Source of the DNA: Cubamyces lactineus
Lineage: Eukaryota; Basidiomycota; Agaricomycetes; Polyporales; Polyporaceae
NCBI GenBank assembly: GCA_022376465.1
Contig: JACDTU010000014.1
Span: 744,001 to 808,000 of the forward strand
Direction of reading: 5' to 3'
DNA: 64,000 bases
Part shown: positions 43,201-52,875 of the stretch, one piece after another
How positions within the stretch are numbered: the first letter of the stretch is position 1
Layout of the letters: each line of letters begins with the position of its first letter
Program-made: the position numbers and the translations under genes
The notes under the pieces: model-generated
What the model saw: the letters and a program-made list of their open reading frames with translations, nothing else
Told to the model about the DNA's origin: nothing
Database searches by the model: none

Positions 43201-44561
43201 GTCTTGTGGCCAAGGGTTTTACTCAGGTCTGGGGGGAGGATTACAATGAAACCTTCTCGCCTGTTGCGCGTTTTGAGTCGATTCGTTACCTCCTCGCGCA
43301 CGCTGCGCTTGAGGACTGGGACATCGAGTCAATGGACGTCAAAACTGCGTTCTTGAACGGCGACTTGGAGGAGGAGATCTACATGGAACAGCCTGAGGGC
43401 TGGGTTGTTCCTGGCAAGGAAAACTTTGTGTGTCTATTGCTGAAAGCTATCTATGGCTTGAAGCAGGCGTCTCGTCAATGGAACGCCAAGATACACCAAA
43501 TCTTGCTAGATCTGGGATTCATACGGACATACTCTGATGCCGGAGTCTACGTATATCGGCGACATAGGGGGGATTCCATCACGATCATCGTTCTGTATGT
43601 CGACGATCTACTCCTCATGGGTGACAAGCCTGGCCATATCAAGGCTACCAAGGAGGCCTTGGTGCAGCGGTTCAAGATGACGGATCTGGGTCCTGTCTCG
43701 CGTTTTCTTGGTCTGAACATTGTTTGCGATCGTAAAGCTCGAACGATCGACATCGACCAGATAGACTACATCCAGTCCATTCTCGAACGTTTCAACATGG
43801 CTGACTGCAAGCCGGCTCGCACTCCCCTCCCTGCTGGTGCTGTACTGGAGAAATCTAGTCACACCGCCGCCGACCACTCCCGGAAACGGTACCAGAGCCT
43901 GATTGGCAGTCTGCTCTATGCAACTTTGGGTACACGTCCGGATATTTCCTTCGCGGTCCAGAAGTTGTCTCAGTACAACTCTAATCCTAGTGACGCACAC
44001 TGGAACTATGCCAAGTATGTCCTGCGGTACCTGCAAGGGACCAAAGACTACCGGTTGCGTTACTTCGGTTCCTCGAATGACGGTCTTTTGGGTTATTCAG
44101 ACTCAGACTGGGCTGAGGACCAAGATGACCGCAGGTCCACTGGAGCTTATGTCTTCTTGATGGCAGGCGGCGCTATTTCCTGGCAGTCTAGGAAACAGCC
44201 GACTGTTTCGCTCTCCTCGACTGAGGCGGAATACAAGGCTGCATCAGACGCTTGTCGTCAAGTTGTATGGCTTCGCACGTTTGGTGAAGAGTTGGGGGAT
44301 GACATCTCTCGTCCTACACCCTTGTGTCTCGACAACCAAGGGTCCATCTTCTTGTCGGTTAATCCCGTCACCGAGCGTCGCACAAAGCACGTCGACGTCC
44401 AGTACCACTACACTCGCGAACAAGCTGAGTTAGGGACGATCGACATCTTCTACGTAGCGACAGAGGATCAACTAGCTGATTCCTTGACGAAGAATGTCTC
44501 CTTCTCTATATTGGAGCGCTTCAGAAAGGCGATTGGTCTAGTCTCTCCCTCCGCAGTTTGA
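40263..44561 (+). CDS. Copia B gag-pol polyprotein
   Basis: 1432 residues without interruption, counted from the first in-frame ATG. Order: gag (Trp-rich start, UBN2-like, about residues 1-240); CX2CX4HX4C knuckle CDFCGSQTHHESTC near 40920-40965; Lys-rich linker; protease with LMDSGASQH near 41190-41220 (Asp-Ser-Gly); GAG-pre-integrase HCRFGH ... CEGCAFGK near 41655-41770; integrase with Asp in HTDLDGP, Asp in RSDRGGEY and Glu in NGRAECWN (41835-42150); Pro-rich linker; reverse transcriptase with YVDDLLLMG near 43595-43625; RNase H with DSDWAED, SSTEAEY and LCLDNQGS near 44100-44345; and the C-terminal LADSLTK segment. All catalytic residues I could check are present, so the protein may be active. 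Expressed from the LTR and processed by its own protease in Copia elements generally. Confidence 0.95.
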   Translation: MGDIKPESVPLLSSASQYADWAAKMKGLLMFMNCWDVVSSETTEPTDAEERKEYKKKNAQACGLLFMRTGPSFHYLLETKTTNGTSSPANLTAKEMWDALKDKFGKPNSAHVWGLFESLISESRMSDQRSLQDQMSRIVTRIREISTNGLKLEDNIQALILLSKVPESYQPMISALMATMDLDKITVDVILEKSLSEEAMRKTGQSAARISKTKPKPSGPCDFCGSQTHHESTCYKKHPELRPKGNKGKSNGGKKKDKDKEKDKGKGKDNSHDHAHVSANVLVAESGSNMHASFYDAVKAAAGVRYTRWLMDSGASQHVTWCFDDFTEYEPFDKPLTFNTASSGEGSVIQGLGQGTVKAETLVDGQRWTITLPNVCYVPQASARLFSTGTIEKNGYSLFQGARKMMIFDKQPEGTVNSGLTIRIRGQKILEAPYNPVSNLYDLTLEIILNRHVHLNVRSYKAWHCRFGHAGKAPLRHLPKNIKGVDQLDPADDEPCEGCAFGKSHRLPFPPSEKCATEPLELVHTDLDGPMRTASVGSRFKYFASFIDDYSGLARAYFLKYKSDAFKAFKDFKAWAENQTGRKIKRVRSDRGGEYTLNEFSELLCSLGIEHHKTMPDSPQQNGRAECWNRTITEKALSMLHHAGLSHGFWQLAIEAAVHIYNHQPMRRLKWRCPITLWDGTIPDVSYFRVFGCKAYVHVQKDKRKGKLDKKAVEMIFVGYEQGSKGYKFWNPATHSIVVSRDVIFNEESFPARKIPGNRPVTPDDSPFSDQEVPSDDASNAEPENFEIKIPLPIPLPEVAPPAPPAPPEQPAPPPPQQPDPPPAVLPQQPDPPPAVLPPRPNHQRNRHEPVGGPSIARDRPRRENVPRPQRYRDSVYGDEPPAKVDARTDAEGNLEDDEQVVQTIIAMLAAATHKPGIPNSHRQAMASSDAEKWRAAEKAEYDSLIENKTWLLVPRPKNRQVVANRWVYDIKHDGRYKARLVAKGFTQVWGEDYNETFSPVARFESIRYLLAHAALEDWDIESMDVKTAFLNGDLEEEIYMEQPEGWVVPGKENFVCLLLKAIYGLKQASRQWNAKIHQILLDLGFIRTYSDAGVYVYRRHRGDSITIIVLYVDDLLLMGDKPGHIKATKEALVQRFKMTDLGPVSRFLGLNIVCDRKARTIDIDQIDYIQSILERFNMADCKPARTPLPAGAVLEKSSHTAADHSRKRYQSLIGSLLYATLGTRPDISFAVQKLSQYNSNPSDAHWNYAKYVLRYLQGTKDYRLRYFGSSNDGLLGYSDSDWAEDQDDRRSTGAYVFLMAGGAISWQSRKQPTVSLSSTEAEYKAASDACRQVVWLRTFGEELGDDISRPTPLCLDNQGSIFLSVNPVTERRTKHVDVQYHYTREQAELGTIDIFYVATEDQLADSLTKNVSFSILERFRKAIGLVSPSAV

Positions 44562-44572
44562 ACGAGTGGGAG

Positions 44573-45105
44573 TGTTGAACTTCCAGGTTATCGGCTGTGC
44601 CAGACCGGGAATGTGGACTTTGTGGCTGTGGCGCCTACAATGCGCACAGCATGGACTTTATTCCTTTTATGGACTGCTCAGTGTACGTACTGTAGTTGAA
44701 CATTCTTTCATTCCCTCCATCTTTCCGTTGCGTTCTACACTGCTACGGATCCTTCCAGGGGGTTCTATACCTATGACACCATATGTCGCGATACTCGCAC
44801 TATGGTCTTACTCATCGTACATAGGGATCACATGCCTCCTTTCTTCGCTTACTCATGGCACTCCTCTCTCAGTATATAAGGAGGACATTCTTCGCCCCTA
44901 CTCTTCAGTCGTTCGCTCACAGACTGAAGAGTAAGTTCCTTCATTACCTATGGTTACTTATGCAGTTACTTACCAAGTACTTGTAGCTCTCTTGTGTCGC
45001 TTACAGGTACTTGTACTATGCAATATAGTCGTTCGCTCACAGACTGAAGACTCTCTTGTGTCGCTTACAGGTCGCTCCCAGCCTTCTAGGTTCAGAAGTT
45101 CGTCA
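44573..45105 (+). repeat. 3' LTR of Copia B
   Basis: 533 bp, preceded by the purine-rich AACGAGTGGGAG (44561-44572). Differs from the 5' LTR at about five scattered positions, mostly transitions. Ends at TCA 45103-45105, then the cgcca duplication. Confidence 0.95.
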
Positions 45106-45110
45106 CGCCA

Positions 45111-46048
45111 GAGTCCATCAGCCAACGAGTATATCGCACACCAGCAGCAGCTTTCACCGCATCATAGAAAGAAGCGTGCATGTTAGAGCCGGATTCAGCT
45201 ACAAGTACATTGGCCGAGACGTGCGCATGGTCATGAGAATTGTCCTTTCCCTTCCCTTTGTCCTTCTCCTTATCCTTGTCCTTCTTCTTGCCACCGTTGC
45301 TCTTGCCCTTGTTGCCCTTGGGGCGAAGCTCGGGGTGCTTCTTGTAGCAAGTCGACTCGTGATGGGTCTGACTGCCACAGAAGTCGCAGGGGCCGGACGG
45401 CTTGGGCTTGGTCTTGGAGATCCGAGCAGCAGATTGACCGGTCTTGCGCATGGCTTCCTCAGAGAGAGATTTCTCGAGGATGACATCGACGGTGATCTTA
45501 TCGAGGTCCATAGTGGCCATGAGCGCAGAGATCATAGGTTGGTAGGACTCCGGGACCTTGGAGAGAAGGATGAGGGCCTGGATGTTGTCCTCTAACTTCA
45601 GGCCATTGGTCGAGATCTCGCGGATACGCGTGACGATCCGACTCATCTGATCCTGAAGTGAACGCTGGTCCGACATGCGAGACTCGCTGATGAGCGACTC
45701 GAAGAGACCCCAAACGTGCGCAGAGTTCGGTTTCCCAAACTTGTCCTTCAGCGCATCCCACATCTCTTTGGCAGTGAGATTGGCCGGAGAGGAGGTACCG
45801 TTGGTCGTCTTCGTCTCGAGGAGATAGTGGAAGCTAGGCCCAGTCCGCATGAAGAGCAGACCGCAAGCCTGGGCATTCTTCTTCTTATACTCCTTGCGCT
45901 CTTCAGCGTCGGTAGGTTCAGTCGTCTCCGAAGAGACTACATCCCAGCAGTTCATGAACATGAGAAGACCCTTCATCTTCGCAGCCCAGTCGGCGTACTG
46001 GCTGGCCGAAGAAAGGAGAGGGACAGATTCAGGTTTGATGTCGCCCAT
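45111..46048 (-). pseudogene. Copia A gag and protease start
   Basis: Gag of element A, starting at ATG 46048, the counterpart of 40263 in B. It is uninterrupted and close to B throughout: the capsid-like region, the CX2CX4HX4C knuckle near 45380-45340, the Lys-rich linker and the first residues of the protease (LMDSG). It is cut by the insertion of B just inside the protease active site and resumes at 38757. Classed as broken because no continuous polyprotein can be read. Confidence 0.92.
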
Positions 46049-47020
46049 AGTGAGGAGAAAGAATTGGGGCGAATCGACAAGGTTCTCGGTGAGATCGAGT
46101 GTAGGAAGTGGAGATTGTGGAGGCGCGAATTGGAGAGGCGCGTCCAGAGGAAGGGGTGTGGGAGCAAGGAGAGGTGAAAGCTCGTAGACTGATTCTAGGT
46201 CTTCTTCTTCTTCTGTCGAAGAAGGAGGAAGCGGAGTAACTTGCCAAGGTTCTGGGACTACAGCCCAGAGGTTATTGGGTGGTGGCTCTTGAAGGTTCTG
46301 GTAGCGATTAGGACAGGGGAAGCTATCGCAAGCAAAGTAGCTGTCGTCTTCTGGGTCGTAGTAACGGTCGAGGTTCTCGTCGGTGTCGAAGAAGTGGATA
46401 AGACCAGAACAATCAAAGGCAGATGATTCCGAAGGGTTGTCGAGAGTGGCGTCAACTTCCTCCTCAGAATATATGGCAAGAGGTTCCGCTGTGGTTGGCT
46501 CCAAAACAGTTCAGAAAAAGCGCGATGATTGACTTGCTGTGTGCACCGAGAAGTCCTGGTAGATGGGAACACCTGTTCAGGAGAACCAGAGATCCAGACA
46601 GCCGAAATGCCCGAAAATCTGGGTAGAAGTTGCCAACTATGCCCAAGAAAAACTATGTACTGCTATCCGACAAAAAGAGTATCGTAAGGAGGGTCCAGAC
46701 GGTTGTCCTCCGGTCCTAAGTTCCTAAAGAACCCGGATACAAGGGCTGGCTGTCGCAAGTGCGAGGCCTGACCCAGGGATACTAGAAAGAGCTCGCTACA
46801 AAGAGCTGTACAGCCTACTGAGTACTAGGGCTATAGTAAAAGCACTCAGGGCTGCATCACGAGCGCAGAAATGTCCCCCTGGTAGCAGTGTTGGTGGGCA
46901 ACAGTCAAGAGTTTAGGAATAATGGAGGGGAGGGTGCACAACAGCGATGTCGACGAAGGGAGGGTGCGCGCAGAGATGTCGACAGAAGCAGCAACAAGTT
47001 AGAGCGCAGGGCTCATAACC
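46049..47020 (-). other. Copia A leader and primer-binding site
   Basis: Counterpart of 39291-40262 in B. The half-tRNA-Met-type primer-binding site is at 47005-47020 on the minus strand, next to the 5' LTR. The no-ATG open frame upstream of gag (to about 46510) is conserved. Confidence 0.75.
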
Positions 47021-47434
47021 TGACGAACTTCTGAACCTGGAAGGCTGAGAGCGACCTGTAAGCGACACAAAGAGAGTCTTCAGTCTGTGAGCGAATGACT
47101 GAAGAGCAGGGGCGAAGAATGTCCTCCTTATATACTGAGAGAGGAGTGCCATGAGTAAGCAAAGAAAGGAGGCATGTGATCGCTATGTACGATGAGTAAG
47201 ACCATGGTGCGAGTCTTGCAACATATGGTGTCATAGGTAGAGAACCCTCTGGAAGGATCCATAGCAGTGTAGAAAGCAACGGAAAGATGGAGGGAATGTC
47301 CAAATGTCCAACTACAGTACGTACACTGAGCAGTCCATAAAAGGAACAAAGTCCATGCTGTGTGTGTTGTAGGCGCCACAGCCACAAAGTCCACATTCCC
47401 AGTCCGGCACAGCCGATAACCTGGAAGTTCAACA
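47021..47434 (-). repeat. 5' LTR of Copia A, internally deleted
   Basis: 414 bp, about 140 bp shorter than the partner LTR. The missing part lies between the two direct copies of the CTTCAGTCTGTGAGCGAA segment, leaving one copy, so slippage or recombination between these repeats explains it. Both ends are intact (TGACGAACTT and GTTCAACA on the plus strand). Confidence 0.9.
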
Positions 47435-48497
47435 CCGGTGGCGTTTGTCCCCCTTCTGCCCGCGTAACATCTCCTACAGCTTACATTCATGTCACTTGGA
47501 CATAATGGCTGGGGGATGGTGGTGGGTTGAGAAATGAACTGGCCAAGGGCGGTCCTGATATATATCAACTTCAGAACTGCACGTGAGTGGCGCAACAATC
47601 CCTACTGTACAGTTGGCTGATTGGATCGGGCTTTCAGATCTGTTGCGATTACAGCACGCCGTCACGACAGGTATGCATAACAAAAATATACAACTATCCC
47701 GTAGGGGTCAGCTTGCCCTATCAAAAGTCTTGCATGATTAAGCTTGGCATACATTGTCTGGCAGGCCCATGCTGGTAAATTACTCCGATGCAGGGTAATT
47801 GTTGGCTGGGCCTGGTAAAATATCCGCCACCGGGGCAAATATATGCAAATATCCAAGTGCATTGCGTACGTATGTACCAAATGTACTTTTTGACTGATGT
47901 GGAATTCCCAGCGAAATCCGTAGGCGCTTCTCCCGAAACAAAGCCAGCTTGCTAGCCGATAGACAGCCAGCTACTTACCAGCCAGGTTCTTGCATTTTCG
48001 GCTTGGCTTAGCTTACATCACCAAGCTCTGCTCAAGCCCAGCCAGCCGTCCAGCCGAGCTTGGCTGGACGGCAGCACTAGCGGGAGGACGAGGTAAGCAC
48101 TGATGCGCCACTGCGGAGGTTGAACTGACTTCGAAAACCCGAGCAAATCTGCTGGGTAATTAACCTCAAGTACCCGGGATCGTGTCCGGTAGTTTTCGGA
48201 TCGTCTCGTGTGGTATGCGGCAGAGCATGTATCTGAATTCATCCAGATGTGTTTGAACAGACCTGGATACACACGGAGCGTTATAGACATCTGTGGATAG
48301 AAGATAATCGTTCTATAGGACAAGTTTCGTTCTGAGTGTGTCCAGGTATATCCGCAGACTGGGACACATCCGGATCGATACAGATATCTACAGATCGACC
48401 TGGAACGTGCGGGTTCTGGCTGGGATTGAAGGGTAGTCTCCCATAGGCAGACGACCGATGTGCTCTACTGAGTGAGGGGAGGACGAGCACAACGGAC
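47435..48497. other. Right flank of the nest, no gene seen
   Basis: No supported ORF. Contains GCTGGGTAATTAACCTCAAG at 48151-48170, equal to the outer tip of the foldback repeat at 1529-2006, and Lys/Pro-poor AT-balanced sequence with short CCAGCC/GGCTGG repeats around 47960-48080. Confidence 0.5.
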
Positions 48498-49072
48498 GTC
48501 TGCTTCATAACGTGCCCCTCAAACCGTAGGTCGAGGAAATCGCGTTCGGATCAGCGGAGTAGCCTATGCCGAGTGATGGCAGAAATGCCGGGTGGCTGAA
48601 CTTTGAAGACTCGCTCGTTTCCTACTGCAACTCACCTACGATCGAAGTACGACGAGCTCATATATCCCAAAAGACCTGCGGCGTGAAGTGATAGGTACTG
48701 CGATACTTTTTGCGGGGCTTAGAGGGTATGTCTTGAATGGACTAAGTGCCGGGTTCATAGGCTTGACGACCAAACCGCCGCGTTGCAGACGAGGGTGCTC
48801 GACTCTGCACCTGGTGCGGGTGTCAGTCTTATGAGGAATGTGTCTCTATGGAATACGAGGCTATTGGCACATTACACGGTACACAAACGAAGCCAGCAAT
48901 CAAGCACAATATACTGTATAACAGTAGAAAGTGGCTTGTAGTGAAGCCATTCGTACTCACGACGCGCGGGGCGTTGGGCGTCAAGATCTCGACGCGCTTC
49001 GGAGATCAAAATTATGCTTACATACGCTGATTTCCTCGACCTACGGTTTGACCCCCTCATTATGAAGCAGAC
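48498..49072. repeat. Foldback element, ~45-bp inverted ends
   Basis: The left end GTCTGCTTCATAACG... to about 48542 is the imperfect inverted copy of 49026-49072 (...TATGAAGCAGAC), sharing TCAAACCGTAGGTCGAGGAA. Interior about 480 bp, no gene. No clear target duplication. It ends about 60 bp before the cullin fragment. Confidence 0.6.
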
Positions 49073-49129
49073 TAATTGAAGGGTTGGGGTCCGGCCGCTG
49101 ATTTCCCCGGTCGCAGGCCATGGGTCCTG

Positions 49130-50497
49130 TCCTACGAGGTCTACCGTGACCATCTCGAGGCGCCATTCCTCGATGCGACGGAGAAGTACTACCGCCAGGA
49201 GTCGGAGAAACTCCTTGCTGAGTACAGCGTGGCTGACTATCTCAAGAAGGCCGAAGAGCGACTGCGCGAGGAGGAGGACCGTGTAGAGAGGTACATGAAC
49301 ACCAACACGCGCAAGGCGCTTATCCAGAAGTGCGAGCACGTCCTCATTCGCGAGCATGCGCAGCTCATGTGGGATAACTTTCAACAATTGCTCGATTACG
49401 ACAAGGATGAGGACCTACAGCGGATGTACGCGCTGCTTGCGCGCATCCCCGAGGGTCTCGAGCCCTTGCGCAAGAATTTCGAGGACCACGTCAAGCGCGC
49501 GGGCCTGGCGGCGGTACAAAAGCTCATCAGCGAGGGTGCTGCTGGTACCACGCCAGACGTCGACCCGAAGGCCTACGTCGACGCGTTGCTTGAGGTGCAC
49601 CAGAAGAACTCGGAGACTGTCACACGTAGCTTCCGTGGCGAGGCTGGCTTCGTCGCCAGTCTCGACAAGGCATGTAGGGAGTTTGTCAACCGGAACGCTG
49701 CGACGGGCTCGTCGACAACAAAGTCGCCCGAGCTGCTCGCCAAGCACGCCGACGCGCTGCTGCGCAAGAACAACAAGATGGCTGAAGAGGAGGACCTCGA
49801 GAGCGCGTTGAACAAAGTGGTAAGTGTTCATCTCCGCCGTCACGCGACATCTGAAGCGGTCGCTGATCGTTGTCTCATTACCGGAAAGATGGTTCTGTTC
49901 AAGTACATCGACGATAAGGATGTCTTCCAGCAGTTCTACACGACGAAGCTGTCGAAGCGTCTCATCCACGGTGTATCTGCGTCCGACGAGGCCGAGGCCA
50001 GCATGATCTCGAAGCTCAAGGAAGCGTGTGGCTTCGAGTACACCAACAAGCTCCAACGCATGTTCACTGGTGCGTTGATGTTCTCACGGTCGCCCGAAGA
50101 CCCATGCTGACAGATAGACACAGACATGAGTCTGAGCAAGGACCTCACGGACAACTTCAAGGAGCGCATGCAGCAAAACCACGACGATATGGACATTACG
50201 TTCAGCATCATGGTGCTCGGCACGAACTTCTGGCCGCTCAACCCGCCGACGCACGACTTCATCATCCCGCAGGACATCCTACCGGTGTACACGCGCTTCT
50301 CGCAGTACTACCAGCAGAAGCATTCCGGGCGGAAGCTTACGTGGCTATGGAACTACTCGAAGAACGAGCTGCGGACGAACTACCTCAACCAGAAGTACAT
50401 CCTCATGACAAGCTCGTGGCAGATGGCGGTGCTGTTGCAGTACAATAACAATGACACGCTCTCGCTCGACGAGCTCACCTTCGCCTACGTTGCTTAA
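49130..50497 (+). pseudogene. Cullin-1-like fragment with internal deletion
   Basis: Homologous to the SCF ubiquitin-ligase scaffold CUL1/Cdc53. Exons about 49130-49819, 49889-50069 and 50124-50497 are joined by introns with GTAAGT and GTGCGT donors. Homology begins in the cullin repeats (YEVYRDHLEAPFLDATEKYY) and runs through DEDLQRMYALL, FVNRNAATGSS, the cullin-homology region (KLSKRLIHGVSAS, SGRKLTWLWNYSKNELRT) to NNDTLSLDEL. It then jumps directly to a CUL1-like C-terminal hexapeptide TFAYVA and stop. The Skp1-binding N-terminus is missing and so are the winged-helix and neddylation-lysine regions, about 110 or more residues. No nonsense codon is seen. Without the Rbx1/Nedd8 region it could not work as a normal cullin. 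The sequence just upstream (49083-49125) recurs at 52911-52955. Confidence 0.9.
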
Positions 50498-51189
50498 TCG
50501 CCCACAATATCGTCCTCATTCCGTCGCATCATGTCCTCCAAGTCCATGAACCGTTCATTCCCATGTTCTTCCTTACCCTCCTCCACTGCCATGACTGTTC
50601 TCGTCGCCGTCTCTTTGTAAATGCTCTATGTCGTGTTTCTAGAAGTCCGTTGTAGCATAGTACCATACCGTCGCTGTTGAATTCTTCCAATCCGGACCAT
50701 GATTCATGATACATGACACCCAGAACAGGCATTCTCGCCCTCGTCGAATATTTGTGGATGGCTCAACGCAGCCAGTCTCGCAAGCATTCAATGACCGATG
50801 GCGTATAGGTTACTTCTGCAAAATTGATGGCCATTTACTGCTGTCTACGCTGCTAGGATATAAAACCAGCTTCACCCCACCCTCCTACCTCGATGCCCCC
50901 GAGGTTTATGCGTCCATGGCGCTCGTCCCTCGCCTCGATACGTCTGCCTGGGGGAGAATATTGTATATGCGTGTTTCAAAACTCACCATTGTTTCCGCAC
51001 CAAACCGCGGTTCGACGGCCACGCTGTGCAGTGTCAAATCCAGCTTGGCAGTTGCTGCATCTTTCCTACTATGAAATCCTTCGTAGATTGGACGGATACA
51101 TCACATAGTAGATCGTAGTATGACAGAAATTTGTGCTCAGGGAGAAGTAGTCTTAGTACAGAGAATACCCGATCCGACGGCTATATGGA
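50498..51189. other. No gene seen
   Basis: Short frames only. The region 50800-50950 contains TATAAAA at 50859 and a CT-rich stretch, but no coding sequence can be tied to it. Confidence 0.4.
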
Positions 51190-52875
51190 CGTCTCTTTCA
51201 AACACAAGCGCCCAATTAAGCGCTTCGCCTCTTCCATCGACCACCAGCCACCACCATCTCACTGCTCCGAATGCAATCGCTCACTCTTGCTCCTCTCACT
51301 ACGCCACCCCTACTTCACCTGTGACCTTGACTCAGGTCACTCATTGATCAGCTCTCATGAAGACTACAGGGAACCGCAAGGTGTGCGACACAACCAGTGG
51401 GCCTATATCTCTTGCTGACCTCTGCTTAGGGTACGCAGCGCAAGCTGCCATATGAGAAGCAGAAGAGTTCGCGAATCAGTGCGAAAGAACTGAAATCTCG
51501 TAACACAAACCGCAAGACTTCCACCGCTGTCTGCCAATCGCCAATGTCTCCTGCACCCTCCCTATCCTCTGCTTCGAGCTCCGCGTCATCTTCCTCTCTA
51601 AACTCCGCATCCTCATCCTATACCCCGCCCCTAGAAACTGCGCGAGACCTATATCTCGAATTTCTCCACAAAACCTACCCAACTATCACTCCCCGCCACG
51701 AGTACGACATCGTGACGCTTGGAACGACGAGAATCCCGGGGACAACGGAGGAGGTTCTTGCATGGGTAGACGAGCAAATGCGGTATGACATCGATGATCT
51801 TGGCTCGAGGGAGGCTGTTCTCGAGAATGCGAGGAGGGCGCTAGAGCCTGTTGTAGCCGTTACAGGGGTATGTATCGCCTTGTATGACCATGACCCTTGA
51901 AGCCACTGACCTAGACATTAGCGGAAACCTCGCGACGCCAGAGATCGCGCCCATATTCGCCCCATCCCCGATAGCGAGTACTCCATCCGTCTGTTCCCCG
52001 GCAATCCCTACAACAACGAGTATTGCATGGACATCGTGGACACCACAACCGGACAGCCCGTGAACTCTCCCTTCGAGTTCGATCTCTGGGTCGTCCCGAA
52101 TCCCAAAGCGCCATGGCTTTCGATGCCCTCTGGCCGTATCCGGTCCCTCGAACGTTGTATCGGCATCGCTCAGCATGACATTCTGCCTGGCGAAGAGAGA
52201 TGGTTGCTCCGGGACGGGCAGACGTGCTTGCTCAAGCGGCCTGGAAAGCGCGACGTACAGTTCACAGTTCCGATGCGCAAGCAGTTGCAGCCTTCCGTCT
52301 ATGATGTCGACATATTGGATTTCCCAGAAGAGGAGTAGTTCTTCCATTGGCTTTCCTATACGCTATCGCTTGCAATCGCCTCACCATGGTCCCGTTCGTC
52401 GTCGTTGTTATCCTTTGTATCATAGTTACATTCATGATCCTCTCTACTCGTGGTATCTGCACCTATCCTGTCGCACAATCATAGCTACTCGAATGCATAA
52501 CATTTCTAGCACAGATTGAAGAAATGCCGAGTGGGTCACCGCGCCATACGGCGCCGCGCCTTCAATCAATGACGCGACGCGTTCGGACGCGTGTCATGGT
52601 CACGTGATCGATACTCAAGTTCGCGACTTGCAGGGGCTCTTTGTTCAGTCCGTACTTCGACTAGCCCACCATCTCGCAATGACTACTCTCACAGATCATG
52701 TTGATCGCTAGTTAGCTATTGCAATGACTATACGCGCTGCTTCCTAGACTGACAATACACGAGCCTTGCACCCGCGCGTTCCTAATCTAGACAGCATTAG
52801 GCGGTGGCGAGTGCATGGAGACATGCTCAATGATTTAGGAGACCCAGGCAAGAGCGCTCGTTCTGGCCTGGTGCG
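51190..52875. repeat. Segmental duplication, copy 2
   Basis: Counterpart of 2376-4300 in direct orientation, including the whole two-exon gene. Shorter, mainly through a deletion near its 3' end. Confidence 0.85.
51544..52338 (+). CDS. Uncharacterised two-exon protein, paralogue 2
   Basis: Same gene as 2739-3539: exon 1 51544-51867, 54-nt intron 51868-51921 (identical to the other copy), exon 2 51922-52338, phase 0, 246 residues. The Ser-rich N-terminal tract is shorter by a few residues, there are several conservative substitutions in exon 2, and one Phe is missing near the C-terminus. The reading frame is intact. The end of exon 1, the intron and the start of exon 2 (51693-51959) are identical to 2891-3157, whereas both ends of the gene and the flanks differ, pointing to recent gene conversion between the paralogues. 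Function not recognised. Confidence 0.75.

Larger units (their letters stand above)
38758..45105 (+). mobile_element. Copia element B, complete and apparently intact
   Basis: 6348 bp. Two 533-bp LTRs with only about five differences, a primer-binding site, one long uninterrupted gag-pol frame, a polypurine tract, and perfect 5-bp duplications cgcca at 38753-38757 and 45106-45110. Inserted into its own relative, Copia A, in opposite orientation. It is the youngest Copia copy here and the best candidate for present activity. Confidence 0.96.
5305..47434 (-). mobile_element. Copia element A, outermost layer of the nest
   Basis: Copia-type LTR retrotransposon in minus orientation, split by elements C and B. 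Its own sequence is 5305-8448, 37967-38757 and 45106-47434. Read 5' to 3' on the minus strand it has the 5' LTR (47021-47434), primer-binding site, gag, protease, integrase, RT, RNase H, polypurine tract and 3' LTR (5305-5862). Internal sequence is very close to intact element B. No matching target duplication is seen outside the two LTRs (aacaa on the left, ccggt on the right), so one end may have been exchanged or eroded. Confidence 0.9.

Noticed and set aside
49820..49888. Cullin reading frame continuing through the first intron
   Set aside because: The 69-nt segment has no stop and is a multiple of three, but it interrupts conserved cullin sequence and has GTAAGT and AAAG borders, so it is an intron.
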